From an uncultured Lachnospiraceae bacterium (lineage in GTDB: Bacteria > Bacillota > Clostridia > Lachnospirales > Lachnospiraceae), in NCBI GenBank assembly GCA_947624055.1, contig CANQIW010000004.1:1-32620 (forward strand): a stretch of DNA of 32,620 nt. The letters run 5' to 3'. The notes beneath the pieces are model-generated. The model was not told the DNA's origin. It saw only the letters and a list, made by a program, of their open reading frames with translations, and did no database searches. Shown one piece after another: positions 7,628 through 15,616 of this stretch; the stretch's first letter is position 1; every line of letters begins with the position of its first letter. A program made the translations under genes and the position numbers.

Positions 7628-8374
7628 ATGGGACTCTTGGAGCATAAGGTCTGCCTGGTGACTGGCGCAGGACGCGGGATCGGGGCGGAGACGGTACGGA
7701 AGTTTGCAGAGGAAGGGGCAGCCGTCTATGGGACGGCACGGACGGAGGGAACCCTGGATGCAAGATTCGCGGAGCTTGCCGGACAGTACCATACGCCGGT
7801 CGTTCCCCTGTATTTTGATGTGACGGATGAGGCGGCGGCGAAGAGAGCCGTAATGCAGATCAGGAAGGAGCAGGGAAGGCTGGATGTCCTTGTCAACAAT
7901 GCAGGGATCATGCAGGACAACGTGATCGGCATGATCGGCTACGACCTGATGAGGGCTGTTTTTGACGTGAATGTTTTTGCCGTCATAAGCATGACCCAGC
8001 TTGCGGTCAAACTGATGGGCAGGCAGGGCTCGGGATCTGTCATAAACCTGTCCAGTATTGTGGGACTGGACGGGGCGGCAGGACAGGCAGTCTATTCCGC
8101 GTCAAAGGGCGCCGTGGCGGCGCTGACAAAGGCGGCATCAAAGGAGTTATCCCCGAAGGGGATACGCGTCAACGCGGTGGCTCCCGGCCTGATCGACACG
8201 GACCTGCTCCGTGTGATTGGGGAGAAAAGGATTGAGGAAAACCTGTCCCATGTCCGTATGGGCAGACTGGGGAGACCTGAGGATGTGGCAGGCGTTATTA
8301 CTTTTCTTGCTTCGGATATGTCAGGGTATGTGACGGGGAAGATCATCGGCGTTGACGGAGATTTTCAGGTGTAA
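7628..8374 (+). CDS. SDR-family oxidoreductase (FabG-like), copy 2
   Basis: 248 aa, the same length as copy 1 and aligning without gaps, so the pair is a tandem duplication. AAGGAG (7612-7617) overlaps the stop of copy 1. ATG 7628 is preferred over ATG 7619, which is only 1 nt from that site. TGAGRGIG (12-19), NNAG (90-93), Ser143, Tyr156 and Lys160 are all present, so it should be an active NAD(P)H-dependent reductase or dehydrogenase. Many surface residues differ from copy 1, so the duplication is not recent. Two SDRs may handle successive reductions or different acyl chains; the sequence does not say which. Copy 2 lacks the G9 tract. Confidence 0.9.
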   Translation: MGLLEHKVCLVTGAGRGIGAETVRKFAEEGAAVYGTARTEGTLDARFAELAGQYHTPVVPLYFDVTDEAAAKRAVMQIRKEQGRLDVLVNNAGIMQDNVIGMIGYDLMRAVFDVNVFAVISMTQLAVKLMGRQGSGSVINLSSIVGLDGAAGQAVYSASKGAVAALTKAASKELSPKGIRVNAVAPGLIDTDLLRVIGEKRIEENLSHVRMGRLGRPEDVAGVITFLASDMSGYVTGKIIGVDGDFQV

Positions 8375-8408
8375 TGTGGAAAAATATTCAGGAAAAGGAG
8401 AAAAGAAG

Positions 8409-8651
8409 ATGACAAATCAGGAAAAGTACAACAAAGCTTTTATGACCGCTCTGGAGATTACGGAAGGACAGCTTTCCGGGCTTAAATATCAGGAGATTGA
8501 GGCCTGGGATTCTGTCGGCCACATGGGACTGGTCGCAGCACTTGAGGATGCGTTTGACATCATGATGGACACGGATGATATCATTGATCTCAGTTCTTAT
8601 GAAAAGGGGATGGAGATTCTTTCCAGGGAAGAGTACGGGATTGTGTTTTAA
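8409..8651 (+). CDS. Acyl carrier protein
   Basis: 80 aa from ATG 8409 with AAGGAG (8395-8400) 8 nt upstream; an upstream in-frame ATG at 8352 overlaps the SDR gene and has no site. The motif WDSVGHMGL places the phosphopantetheine-accepting Ser at residue 35, followed by the acidic helix II and III typical of ACPs (ALEDAFDIMMDTDDI). The motif is DSVGH rather than the DSLD of fatty-acid AcpP, as is usual for dedicated carrier proteins in secondary-metabolite or polysaccharide loci. It presumably carries the acyl group made or reduced by the flanking enzymes. No phosphopantetheinyl transferase is present in the window, so activation would rely on the housekeeping enzyme. Confidence 0.93.
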   Translation: MTNQEKYNKAFMTALEITEGQLSGLKYQEIEAWDSVGHMGLVAALEDAFDIMMDTDDIIDLSSYEKGMEILSREEYGIVF

Positions 8652-8703
8652 GCGGAATCTTGCGGATTTGTGACGAATGTCTGAGGGAGTGGAGCAAAAC
8701 GGA

Positions 8704-10122
8704 ATGGAAAAGATCTGGGATCTGGAAGAACACAAACAGAATACGGCCCTGCTGGATGACCAGGGGAATGCGCTCTCATATGGAGAACTGGCGCGGGAAT
8801 GCCATATCCTGTCGGATGCGGCAGGGAAGCGCTGTCTGGTATTCTGCCTGTGTGAAAACAGCATTGGTTCAATCCTTGGGTATGTGGCCTTCCTGGATTC
8901 CGGCATTGTGCCGGTGCTGCTGAACCGGCACCTGGACCGGGAACTTCTGGGCGGGCTGCTGCAGGCATACTGCCCGGCATATCTCTGGGTACCGCAGGGG
9001 CAGGAGGCGGATTTCCCAGGCATGGAGGCGGTGTACCGGGCATGGGGTTACAGCCTGGTGCGGACAGACTATGGCAGGGAATATCCCATGCATCCGGACC
9101 TTGCCCTCCTGCTCACAACCTCTGGCTCAACGGGCAGCCCGAAATTCGTCCGGCAGAGCAGCACGAACATCCGGGTGAATGCGGAATCCATCGTGCAGTA
9201 CCTCGGGCTGGATGAGACAGAACGCCCGGTCACGACCCTGCCGATGAACTATACTTACGGCCTGTCCATCATCAACAGCCACCTGCTGGCGGGTGCGGGG
9301 ATCCTGGTCACGGAAAAGGGTCTGATGCAGAGGGAATTCTGGAGTTTTTTCCGTGAGCAGGGCGCGACATCATTCGGAGGCGTGCCCTACACCTATGAGA
9401 TGCTGGACCGGCTGCGGTTTTTCCGGATGGACCTGCCGTCGCTGCGGACGATGACGCAGGCGGGCGGGAAGCTCCAGCCGGAGCTCCATGAGAAATTTGC
9501 GAGATATGCCCAGGGAAATGGGAAGCGTTTTGTCGTTATGTACGGCCAGTGTGAGGCCACTGCCCGCATGGGCTATCTTCCCCCAGGCAGGGCGGTGGAG
9601 AAAAAGGGCTCCATGGGGATCGCCATCCCGGGCGGCCGCTTCAGGCTGAAAGACACTGACGGGAATGAGATCACAGAGCCCTATACGGAGGGGGAACTGG
9701 TCTACGAGGGCGCGAATGTCACGCTGGGCTATGCGGAGCGCGGGGAGGACCTTGCGGAGGGCGACGAGCGGCATGGGGTGCTGGAAACCGGGGACATGGC
9801 AAAGTTCGACGGGGATGGGTACTACTACATTACAGGGAGGAAGAAGCGCTTCCTGAAGATCTATGGGAACCGGGTGAACCTGGATGAGATTGACCGTATG
9901 GTCAGGGGGCATTTCGGCGGGCTGGACTTTGCCAGCGCGGGTACGGACGACCAGATGTACCTGTTCGTCACGGACGGGTCAGTGGCCGGGGAGGTCCGGA
10001 CGTTTGTGTCCCAGAAAACAGGCCTGAACCCGGCGGCATTCCGGACGGTGGTGCTTGGCGCGATCCCACGGAATGATTCCGGGAAGACCCTGTACCGGGA
10101 ACTGGAGCGGTATTACGGATGA
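8704..10122 (+). CDS. Acyl/aminoacyl-AMP ligase (ANL superfamily adenylation enzyme)
   Basis: 472 aa from ATG 8704, where GGGAGTGGAG lies about 8 nt upstream; ATG 8677 in frame has no recognisable site. Core adenylation motifs are intact: the P-loop-like TTSGSTGSPK (about 138-147), YGQCEAT (about 280-286), the ETGDMAKFDGDGYYYITGRK segment (from about 361), the hinge region LKIYGNRVNLDEI and the C-terminal catalytic Lys in PRNDSGKTL (about residue 461). The enzyme activates a carboxylate with ATP and passes it to a thiol, most likely the ACP encoded 52 bp upstream. It is shorter than acyl-CoA synthetases and has no built-in carrier or condensation domain. Substrate (fatty, hydroxy or amino acid) is not predictable by eye. 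Confidence 0.9.
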   Translation: MEKIWDLEEHKQNTALLDDQGNALSYGELARECHILSDAAGKRCLVFCLCENSIGSILGYVAFLDSGIVPVLLNRHLDRELLGGLLQAYCPAYLWVPQGQEADFPGMEAVYRAWGYSLVRTDYGREYPMHPDLALLLTTSGSTGSPKFVRQSSTNIRVNAESIVQYLGLDETERPVTTLPMNYTYGLSIINSHLLAGAGILVTEKGLMQREFWSFFREQGATSFGGVPYTYEMLDRLRFFRMDLPSLRTMTQAGGKLQPELHEKFARYAQGNGKRFVVMYGQCEATARMGYLPPGRAVEKKGSMGIAIPGGRFRLKDTDGNEITEPYTEGELVYEGANVTLGYAERGEDLAEGDERHGVLETGDMAKFDGDGYYYITGRKKRFLKIYGNRVNLDEIDRMVRGHFGGLDFASAGTDDQMYLFVTDGSVAGEVRTFVSQKTGLNPAAFRTVVLGAIPRNDSGKTLYRELERYYG

Positions 10123-10137
10123 ACCCGCCATGGATGG

Positions 10138-10160
10138 GCCTGTTCCCTGCAGGAACAGGC
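10138..10160 (+). other. Intra-operon hairpin without T-run
   Basis: GCCTGTTCC (10138-10146) and GGAACAGGC (10152-10160) form a perfect 9-bp stem with a 5-nt loop in the 106-bp gap between the ligase and the LuxE-LuxC gene. No U-tract follows, so it is not a standard intrinsic terminator. A role in mRNA processing, stability or attenuation is possible. Confidence 0.55.
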
Positions 10161-10228
10161 GGAAGCCGTGGGCATGGGACGGACGGCAGTTTGCATTTTT
10201 ATGAGGAAAAACAGTCTGGAGGACAGGG

Positions 10229-12646
10229 ATGGATTACAGTAGGATTCTGAAGATACCACCGTTTTCCCTCGGGAGGGCGGAAAAGGAAAAACTGCTCACC
10301 GGGCGTCTGCTGGGGCTGACGGAGCACCACAGGCTGAACTGCCCGGAGTACAGGCGGATGCTGGAGGCGTCCGGTTATGATGGCACGGCGGCAGCCTCAT
10401 ACAGGGACATCCCGTTCCTGCCGGTGCGCATGTTCAAGGAGCTGTCCCTGAAAAGCGTGGCAGACGGCGAAGTGGTGAAAACGGTGACATCTTCGGGAAC
10501 CACAGGGCAGGCAGTATCGAAGATATTCCTCGACCGGACAACGGCGGCAAACCAGCAGAAGACGATGGCGAAGATCGTGTCGGATTTTACCGGCACGGAC
10601 CGTATGCCGATGATAATCCTGGACTGCCCGTCTGTGGTGAAGGACCGGCGGATGTTCTCGGCGCGGGGTGCTGGGATCCTGGGATTCTCAGTTTTTGGCT
10701 CGAGGAGGGTCTACGCTCTGGACGACGACATGAAGCTTGATGTGGAAGGGCTGGAAGAATTCCTGGGGCAGCACCGTGGGGAACGGATCCTCCTTTTCGG
10801 GTTCACGTTCATGGTCTGGCAGCATTTTTACAAGGAACTGGTCCGGCTGAAAGGTGAGGGGATCACGTTCGACCTTTCGGAGGGGGTCCTGATCCATGGC
10901 GGCGGATGGAAGAAGCTCGTGAACGAGGCGGTGGGTCCGGAGGAATTCCATGCAAGTCTGAGGGAAGCCTGCGGGCTGGACGACATACACGACTACTATG
11001 GGATGGTGGAGCAGACCGGCTGCATCTATATGCAGTGTGAGTACGGGCACCTGCACGCGAGCATCTTTTCCGATGTGGTGATGAGGAACCCGCTTGACTT
11101 CAGCGAGTGCGGTATTGGGGAGAAAGGGATTATACAGGTACTTTCGGCGATCCCGGAGTCCTACCCCGGACATTCGCTGCTGACAGAGGATGAGGGGATC
11201 CTGCTCGGGGAGGATGACTGCCCGTGCGGGCGGAAAGGGAAATATTTCAGGGTGCTCGGGCGCCTGAAAGACGCAGAGATCCGCGGGTGCAGCGACACGT
11301 ATGCAGCGGGGTTTCGTGCAGTTGGGGAAACTACCCGGGAGAAAGCCGGGACATATCTAGCCGGAACACAGACGGGCTCAGGGACAGCGGACAGGGGACA
11401 GGGTGAGAAGAAGCCAGACGTGGAGCCTGACAGAACGTTGGATGCACTTTCGTCTGTGCGCTTCCTTGTCGGGAGTGCACAGACGGTGCGGCAAATGCCG
11501 TCGCTCTCCCCATGGGAGCCATTTGACGGCAGGGTGCTGGAATTCCTGGACGGGGTGTCAGGAAACCTGATGGCGGACAGGGAGGCAAGGGCGTATCCGG
11601 ACGTGGTGACGTTCGCGTTCTGGATCCGGAAGGCGAACACGCGGAGGCTGGAGGGGCGCTTTGCCAGGGACGCGGGAAATGGGAATATCCGTCTGGGACG
11701 CGGCACGGCGTTCCACATCGCGCCGTCCAACGTGCCGGTGAATTACGCGTACTCGCTCGCTGCCGGGCTCCTGGCGGGGAATGCCAACATTGTGAGGATC
11801 CCGTCAAAGGACTTCCCACAGGTGGGGCTGGTCAACAGGGCGCTCAGGTCTGCGCTGGAAAGGTATCCATATATGGAACCGTACATATGCCTTGTACGGT
11901 ATGGGCGTGACCGCGCGGTGAACGACCTGTTCTCGTCCATTGCCGATGTCCGTGTTGTCTGGGGCGGGGATGCCACGGTCGCGGAGCTGCGCAGGTCGCC
12001 GCTTGGCTCACGGGCCGGGGAAATCACATTTGCGGACCGGTTCTCGGTTGCGGTAGTCGACAGCGATGCGTACATGGATCTTTTGGACAGCGGAAAGGGG
12101 AAGGCGGCGGAGGGATTCTACAACGACACGTACCTGACCGACCAGAACGCCTGCACGAGCCCGCGGCTGGTCGCCTGGCTGGGCGGCCGGAAGGAAGAGG
12201 CAAAAACGGAATTCTGGGGACGGCTGCACAGGCTTACGGAAAGAAAGTATGGCTTCCAGCCAATCCAGGGGGTTGATAAGCTGGCGGACAGCTACCGTGC
12301 CGCGGCAGTGACGGATGGTATCCGGATCGAAGGGCACGCGGACAACCTGCTTGTACGTGTCCGGGTGGAGACGGCCCCGGCTGCACTGATGGATTATAAA
12401 GGTAATTCAGGCTACTTCTTTGAATACGACTGCGGGAACATCCTGGAGCTCCGGGAGCTGTGTGACGACAGGCGCTGCCAGACGGTGGCGTACATCGGGG
12501 ACAGGACTGCGCTGCTCCCGCTTGTGAGATCCGGGGTAAAAGGGGTTGACCGGATCGTGCCGGTCGGGAAGACGATGGATTTTGATTTGCTCTGGGACGG
12601 ATACGACCTGATGGAGCGGATGACGAGGACGATGACAATAGAATAA
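10229..12646 (+). CDS. Fused LuxE-LuxC protein: acyl-protein synthetase plus acyl reductase
   Basis: 805 aa in one uninterrupted frame, ATG 10229 preceded by GGAGGACAGGG. Residues about 1-358 match LuxE (acyl-protein synthetase): VTSSGTTGQAVSKI near 86-99, DYYGMVEQTG near 256-264, the CPCGRKGKYFRVLGR segment (331-345) and RGCSD (352-356), whose Cys corresponds in context to the acylated Cys of LuxE. A low-complexity Gly/Thr/Lys linker (about 360-402) joins it to a LuxC-type reductase (about 405-805) with FHIAPSNVPVNYAYSL (496-511) and the nucleophilic Cys642 in TDQNACTSPR. In luminous bacteria separate LuxE and LuxC activate a fatty acid with ATP and reduce it with NADPH to an aldehyde. Here both halves look intact, are fused in the order E-C, and sit next to an ACP and AMP ligase. 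An aldehyde product is strongly implied; its chain is unknown. Confidence 0.9.
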   Translation: MDYSRILKIPPFSLGRAEKEKLLTGRLLGLTEHHRLNCPEYRRMLEASGYDGTAAASYRDIPFLPVRMFKELSLKSVADGEVVKTVTSSGTTGQAVSKIFLDRTTAANQQKTMAKIVSDFTGTDRMPMIILDCPSVVKDRRMFSARGAGILGFSVFGSRRVYALDDDMKLDVEGLEEFLGQHRGERILLFGFTFMVWQHFYKELVRLKGEGITFDLSEGVLIHGGGWKKLVNEAVGPEEFHASLREACGLDDIHDYYGMVEQTGCIYMQCEYGHLHASIFSDVVMRNPLDFSECGIGEKGIIQVLSAIPESYPGHSLLTEDEGILLGEDDCPCGRKGKYFRVLGRLKDAEIRGCSDTYAAGFRAVGETTREKAGTYLAGTQTGSGTADRGQGEKKPDVEPDRTLDALSSVRFLVGSAQTVRQMPSLSPWEPFDGRVLEFLDGVSGNLMADREARAYPDVVTFAFWIRKANTRRLEGRFARDAGNGNIRLGRGTAFHIAPSNVPVNYAYSLAAGLLAGNANIVRIPSKDFPQVGLVNRALRSALERYPYMEPYICLVRYGRDRAVNDLFSSIADVRVVWGGDATVAELRRSPLGSRAGEITFADRFSVAVVDSDAYMDLLDSGKGKAAEGFYNDTYLTDQNACTSPRLVAWLGGRKEEAKTEFWGRLHRLTERKYGFQPIQGVDKLADSYRAAAVTDGIRIEGHADNLLVRVRVETAPAALMDYKGNSGYFFEYDCGNILELRELCDDRRCQTVAYIGDRTALLPLVRSGVKGVDRIVPVGKTMDFDLLWDGYDLMERMTRTMTIE

Positions 12647-12661
12647 TAAAAAGGTGTAACG

Positions 12662-13384
12662 ATGGAGTATGAAGATAACCATAATTCTACAGGACAAAAA
12701 AAGAATGCTCTTTACAGAGAACTCCTTAAATATGAACAGCACACAGAGTTCACAAAAGGTCAGATCGTATATTTGAAAGTCAAAAGAGTTTTGGATATAT
12801 TTCTGGCGATAATCCTTTTGCTTCCGGCGTTTTTTGTAACGACTGTGTTTGCCGTCTGGATAAAGTCAGAATCAAAAGGGCCGATTTTCTTTACGCAGAA
12901 AAGACCGGGATACAGGAAAAGAATTTTTTCGATATACAAACTCCGATCAATGAAAATTGAGACGGTTGACGGATCAGGCAGATTTCTATCTGATAAGGAA
13001 AGGCTTACGAAATCAGGGTATTGGGCGAGGAGAACCAGCGCGGATGAATTGCCGCAGTTGATAAATATACTCAAAGGAGAAATGTCGTTTATAGGGCCGA
13101 GACCACAGTTGATAAATGATCTGCCGACATTTACAGATGAGCAAATGTGCCGCTTTGACATATTGCCTGGGATTACAAGCCTTCCTGCAATTCATGGAAG
13201 GAACAACCAGCCCATCGCAGAGAAATATAATTGGGACACATATTATGTAAAGCATATTTCCTTTATGCTTGATCTGAAAATATTTATTAAGACTGTATTG
13301 TTAGTATTTTCGCAAAAAGATATAGATGATGAAATAAACGATGTGATTCCAGCTGGGAAAATAATCAACGAAGATAAAATTTAG
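12662..13384 (+). CDS. Initiating sugar transferase (polyprenyl-phosphate phosphoglycosyltransferase)
   Basis: 240 aa, ATG 12662 with AAGGTG just upstream and 15 nt after the LuxE-LuxC stop. A single hydrophobic segment (about residues 42-66) follows KVKRVLDIF. It precedes the PF02397 catalytic core: FFTQKRPGYRKRIFSIYKLRSM, SADELPQLINILKGEMSFIGPRP, and FDILPGITSLPAIHGRN. These monotopic enzymes attach a sugar-1-phosphate from a UDP-sugar to undecaprenyl phosphate, the first step of repeat-unit assembly. This is the short PglC/WcaJ-C-terminal type. Its presence marks the locus as a Wzx/Wzy-type polysaccharide cluster. Base composition falls abruptly compared with the preceding gene. Confidence 0.92.
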   Translation: MEYEDNHNSTGQKKNALYRELLKYEQHTEFTKGQIVYLKVKRVLDIFLAIILLLPAFFVTTVFAVWIKSESKGPIFFTQKRPGYRKRIFSIYKLRSMKIETVDGSGRFLSDKERLTKSGYWARRTSADELPQLINILKGEMSFIGPRPQLINDLPTFTDEQMCRFDILPGITSLPAIHGRNNQPIAEKYNWDTYYVKHISFMLDLKIFIKTVLLVFSQKDIDDEINDVIPAGKIINEDKI

Positions 13385-13431
13385 GTCTGATCATTCAGCG
13401 ATGTTCACTGTAGGGAAAGGTTTGTGAATAA

Positions 13432-14634
13432 ATGAAGGACGACAGGATAGATGTCCTCTTTTTTGAACGTCCTCTTGTAGATCTCAAGAGATATGCTTTT
13501 AAAATTGCAGATGCTTTAAAAAAGATGGACGATAGGCTTGCACTGGCATCGGTCAGTCTGGAATTGCCGGGAAACGAAGATAAGACAAATATGGATCATC
13601 ATTACCTTCGGAAGGAGATCAGAGATATTGACGATTTCCTGAACAGGCATGCAGTCCGTATGATCGTCTTCACCAATCCAAGGATCCCTGACATGGAGAT
13701 GATTCTTCATGCGCACAGGCTTGGGATAAAAACCGTGATGATACAGGAGGGAGTTATCTTTGAAGGAGCAAATATAAATGAGGTAAGCGCATCGAACGCA
13801 GCCGCGGCCTTAAGATTCATTCCGAAAACGCTCTCATATTTTTGGATCATGCGGCGTATGTGCAGGTATGACGGCAGGAGCTATGTCGGTCTGTTGAAGG
13901 ATATTTTAAGGAAAAAGCATAATGTCACGAGCATTGTCGCGCATTATTTTTCGCCGTACCTTATCGGAGATTACGTACTGACGATGGGAGAGTATTGGGC
14001 TGATTATTACAGGAATACGATGCTGTACCCGGAAGACAGGATTCGGGTGATGGGTGATCACGATCTGGACGGCTTTATGTTTCATGATGAAAAGGAAAAG
14101 GCAATCTGCTATGTGGCGACGGTTATGGTAGAGGACGGGACAAGGAGCCGAAAGGAATTCAATGAGTTTTTGGATGCATTTTCAAACACAGTCGACAAGA
14201 AAACAAAACTGTATTTGAAGCTGCATCCAAGGAGCAATGAACAGCTGTATGAAAAGCTGAGAGACCACAACATTGAAATCATAGGGCAAGGCGAGCTTCC
14301 AAGCACAACCGTCTACGTAGGTCATAGATCGACTATGCTGGCGAGAGCATTGTATGAATCGGACAACCTGATCATATGGAAGTTTCCGAATGAGAAGGAG
14401 GATTTTTTCGAGCAGTTTGCTTCTTTTACAGTGTCATCTGAGGATGAATTGAAGGCAGCGCTTAAAAAGACGGATATTGAGCACTGTACGAATGAAAAAA
14501 GACATGAGATAGAGAAGATTTACTGGCTGAATCCGAGGGGTGCTATCTATAGTGCAGCAGAAATGCTTTATGAATATTTAATTCATGAAAGTATAAGGAT
14601 TATGGAAGGGCAGTACCATGAAAATTCAGATTAA
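13432..14634 (+). CDS. GT-B-like glycosyltransferase, polysialyltransferase-like
   Basis: 400 aa, soluble, from ATG 13432. The C-terminal half contains KTKLYLKLHPRSNEQLYE (about 261-278) and TTVYVGHRSTMLARALYES (about 298-316). They recall the HP and S/T motifs of bacterial polysialyltransferases and related CDP-glycerol/GT-B transferases, in which the His and Ser/Thr contact the nucleotide-sugar phosphate. The N-terminal half has a Rossmann-like pattern with IRMIVF-type strands. With a CMP-sugar synthetase encoded downstream, transfer of a CMP-activated acidic sugar would be a coherent role, but this is inference from two motifs. It overlaps the LicD gene by 17 nt, indicating translational coupling. 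Confidence 0.6.
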   Translation: MKDDRIDVLFFERPLVDLKRYAFKIADALKKMDDRLALASVSLELPGNEDKTNMDHHYLRKEIRDIDDFLNRHAVRMIVFTNPRIPDMEMILHAHRLGIKTVMIQEGVIFEGANINEVSASNAAAALRFIPKTLSYFWIMRRMCRYDGRSYVGLLKDILRKKHNVTSIVAHYFSPYLIGDYVLTMGEYWADYYRNTMLYPEDRIRVMGDHDLDGFMFHDEKEKAICYVATVMVEDGTRSRKEFNEFLDAFSNTVDKKTKLYLKLHPRSNEQLYEKLRDHNIEIIGQGELPSTTVYVGHRSTMLARALYESDNLIIWKFPNEKEDFFEQFASFTVSSEDELKAALKKTDIEHCTNEKRHEIEKIYWLNPRGAIYSAAEMLYEYLIHESIRIMEGQYHENSD

Positions 14635-15514
14635 AAAAATGCTAAATGAATTGGGAGATAAATCGGGATTAATTCAATTATCAAAGGAGCAACAAATAAA
14701 ACTAAGAGAATTACTTCTTGATATGTGTTCAGATGTTATGGGATTTTGCGACCATCATGGATTTTCTTGTGCATTAGGCGGCGGAAGCGCTTTAGGCGCT
14801 GTCAGGCATAAAGGGTTTATACCATGGGATGACGATATTGATTTAAATATGCCAAGAGCGGATTATGACTGCTTTATCCTATTATTTGCAGAAGAATATA
14901 AGGGTAAATATGAAGTATATGCCCCTGACGGAAATAGATTAGCTGCTGCTGTCTTTTGCAAAATAGCTTTGCCTGGAACAGTTCTTGAAGATGTGTTTCA
15001 TGCTGGAGATTCCATCAAATTGGGAGTGAGCTTAGACATATTTCCGATAGAAAATGTTCCGGAAAATCCTGTTATAGCCATAGTAAAAGGATGTTCGTGT
15101 GATCTTTTTCAAGCGGCAGTGGTTTCCTCGTATTATTTTCAAAGCCGGAGCAATGAAATGAGATCGTTGTTTTCGGGGAGCAGGAAAACCTTATTTATAT
15201 ATTGTGTCAGATGTGCTCTGGGATGTCTTATGTCATTTAAATCGTATCAGTGGTGGTTTTATAAGTTTGATCAATTTGCTCAGACTGAAAAGAAGTCCGA
15301 TAACACAACGGTTCCTACAGGACGAAGGCATTATTTTGGAGAGATGCTTGACCGGAAGATAATTTTTCCGTTAAAAAAGGTCAGATTTGAGGATAGAGAA
15401 TTTAATGTATATGCCAATGTGGAAGAATATCTGACTAAGCTATATGGGGACTATATGATAATTCCCCCGATAGAAAAACAAGAAAAGCATTTTTATACAA
15501 AAGTTAAACTATAG
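14618..15514 (+). CDS. LicD family phosphotransferase
   Basis: 298 aa; ATG 14618 lies inside the end of the previous gene. The LicD/fukutin nucleotidyltransferase-fold signature is clear: GGGSALGAVRHKGF (54-67) and WDDDIDLNM (70-78), the latter giving the metal-binding Asp residues. LicD enzymes transfer phosphocholine, or other phospho-substituents from CDP- or UDP-donors, onto surface polysaccharides. No licA, licB or licC choline uptake and activation genes are in the window, so the donor is unknown and need not be choline. This is among the most AT-rich genes in the window, unlike the GC-rich LuxE-LuxC module. Confidence 0.9.
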   Translation: MKIQIKKMLNELGDKSGLIQLSKEQQIKLRELLLDMCSDVMGFCDHHGFSCALGGGSALGAVRHKGFIPWDDDIDLNMPRADYDCFILLFAEEYKGKYEVYAPDGNRLAAAVFCKIALPGTVLEDVFHAGDSIKLGVSLDIFPIENVPENPVIAIVKGCSCDLFQAAVVSSYYFQSRSNEMRSLFSGSRKTLFIYCVRCALGCLMSFKSYQWWFYKFDQFAQTEKKSDNTTVPTGRRHYFGEMLDRKIIFPLKKVRFEDREFNVYANVEEYLTKLYGDYMIIPPIEKQEKHFYTKVKL

Positions 15515-15616
15515 ACATCATTTAATAACATATTAAAAAAGGGAAAAAACGAGAATTTAGATATTGAAGGATAGACGAAAAACAGAGTCTTTATTGAAGG
15601 GAAGAGTTGATTTTTC

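Noticed and set aside
10229-12646. Bioluminescence operon
   Set aside because: LuxE and LuxC motifs are present but there is no luciferase (luxA/luxB) or luxD thioesterase in the window; the context is polysaccharide synthesis.
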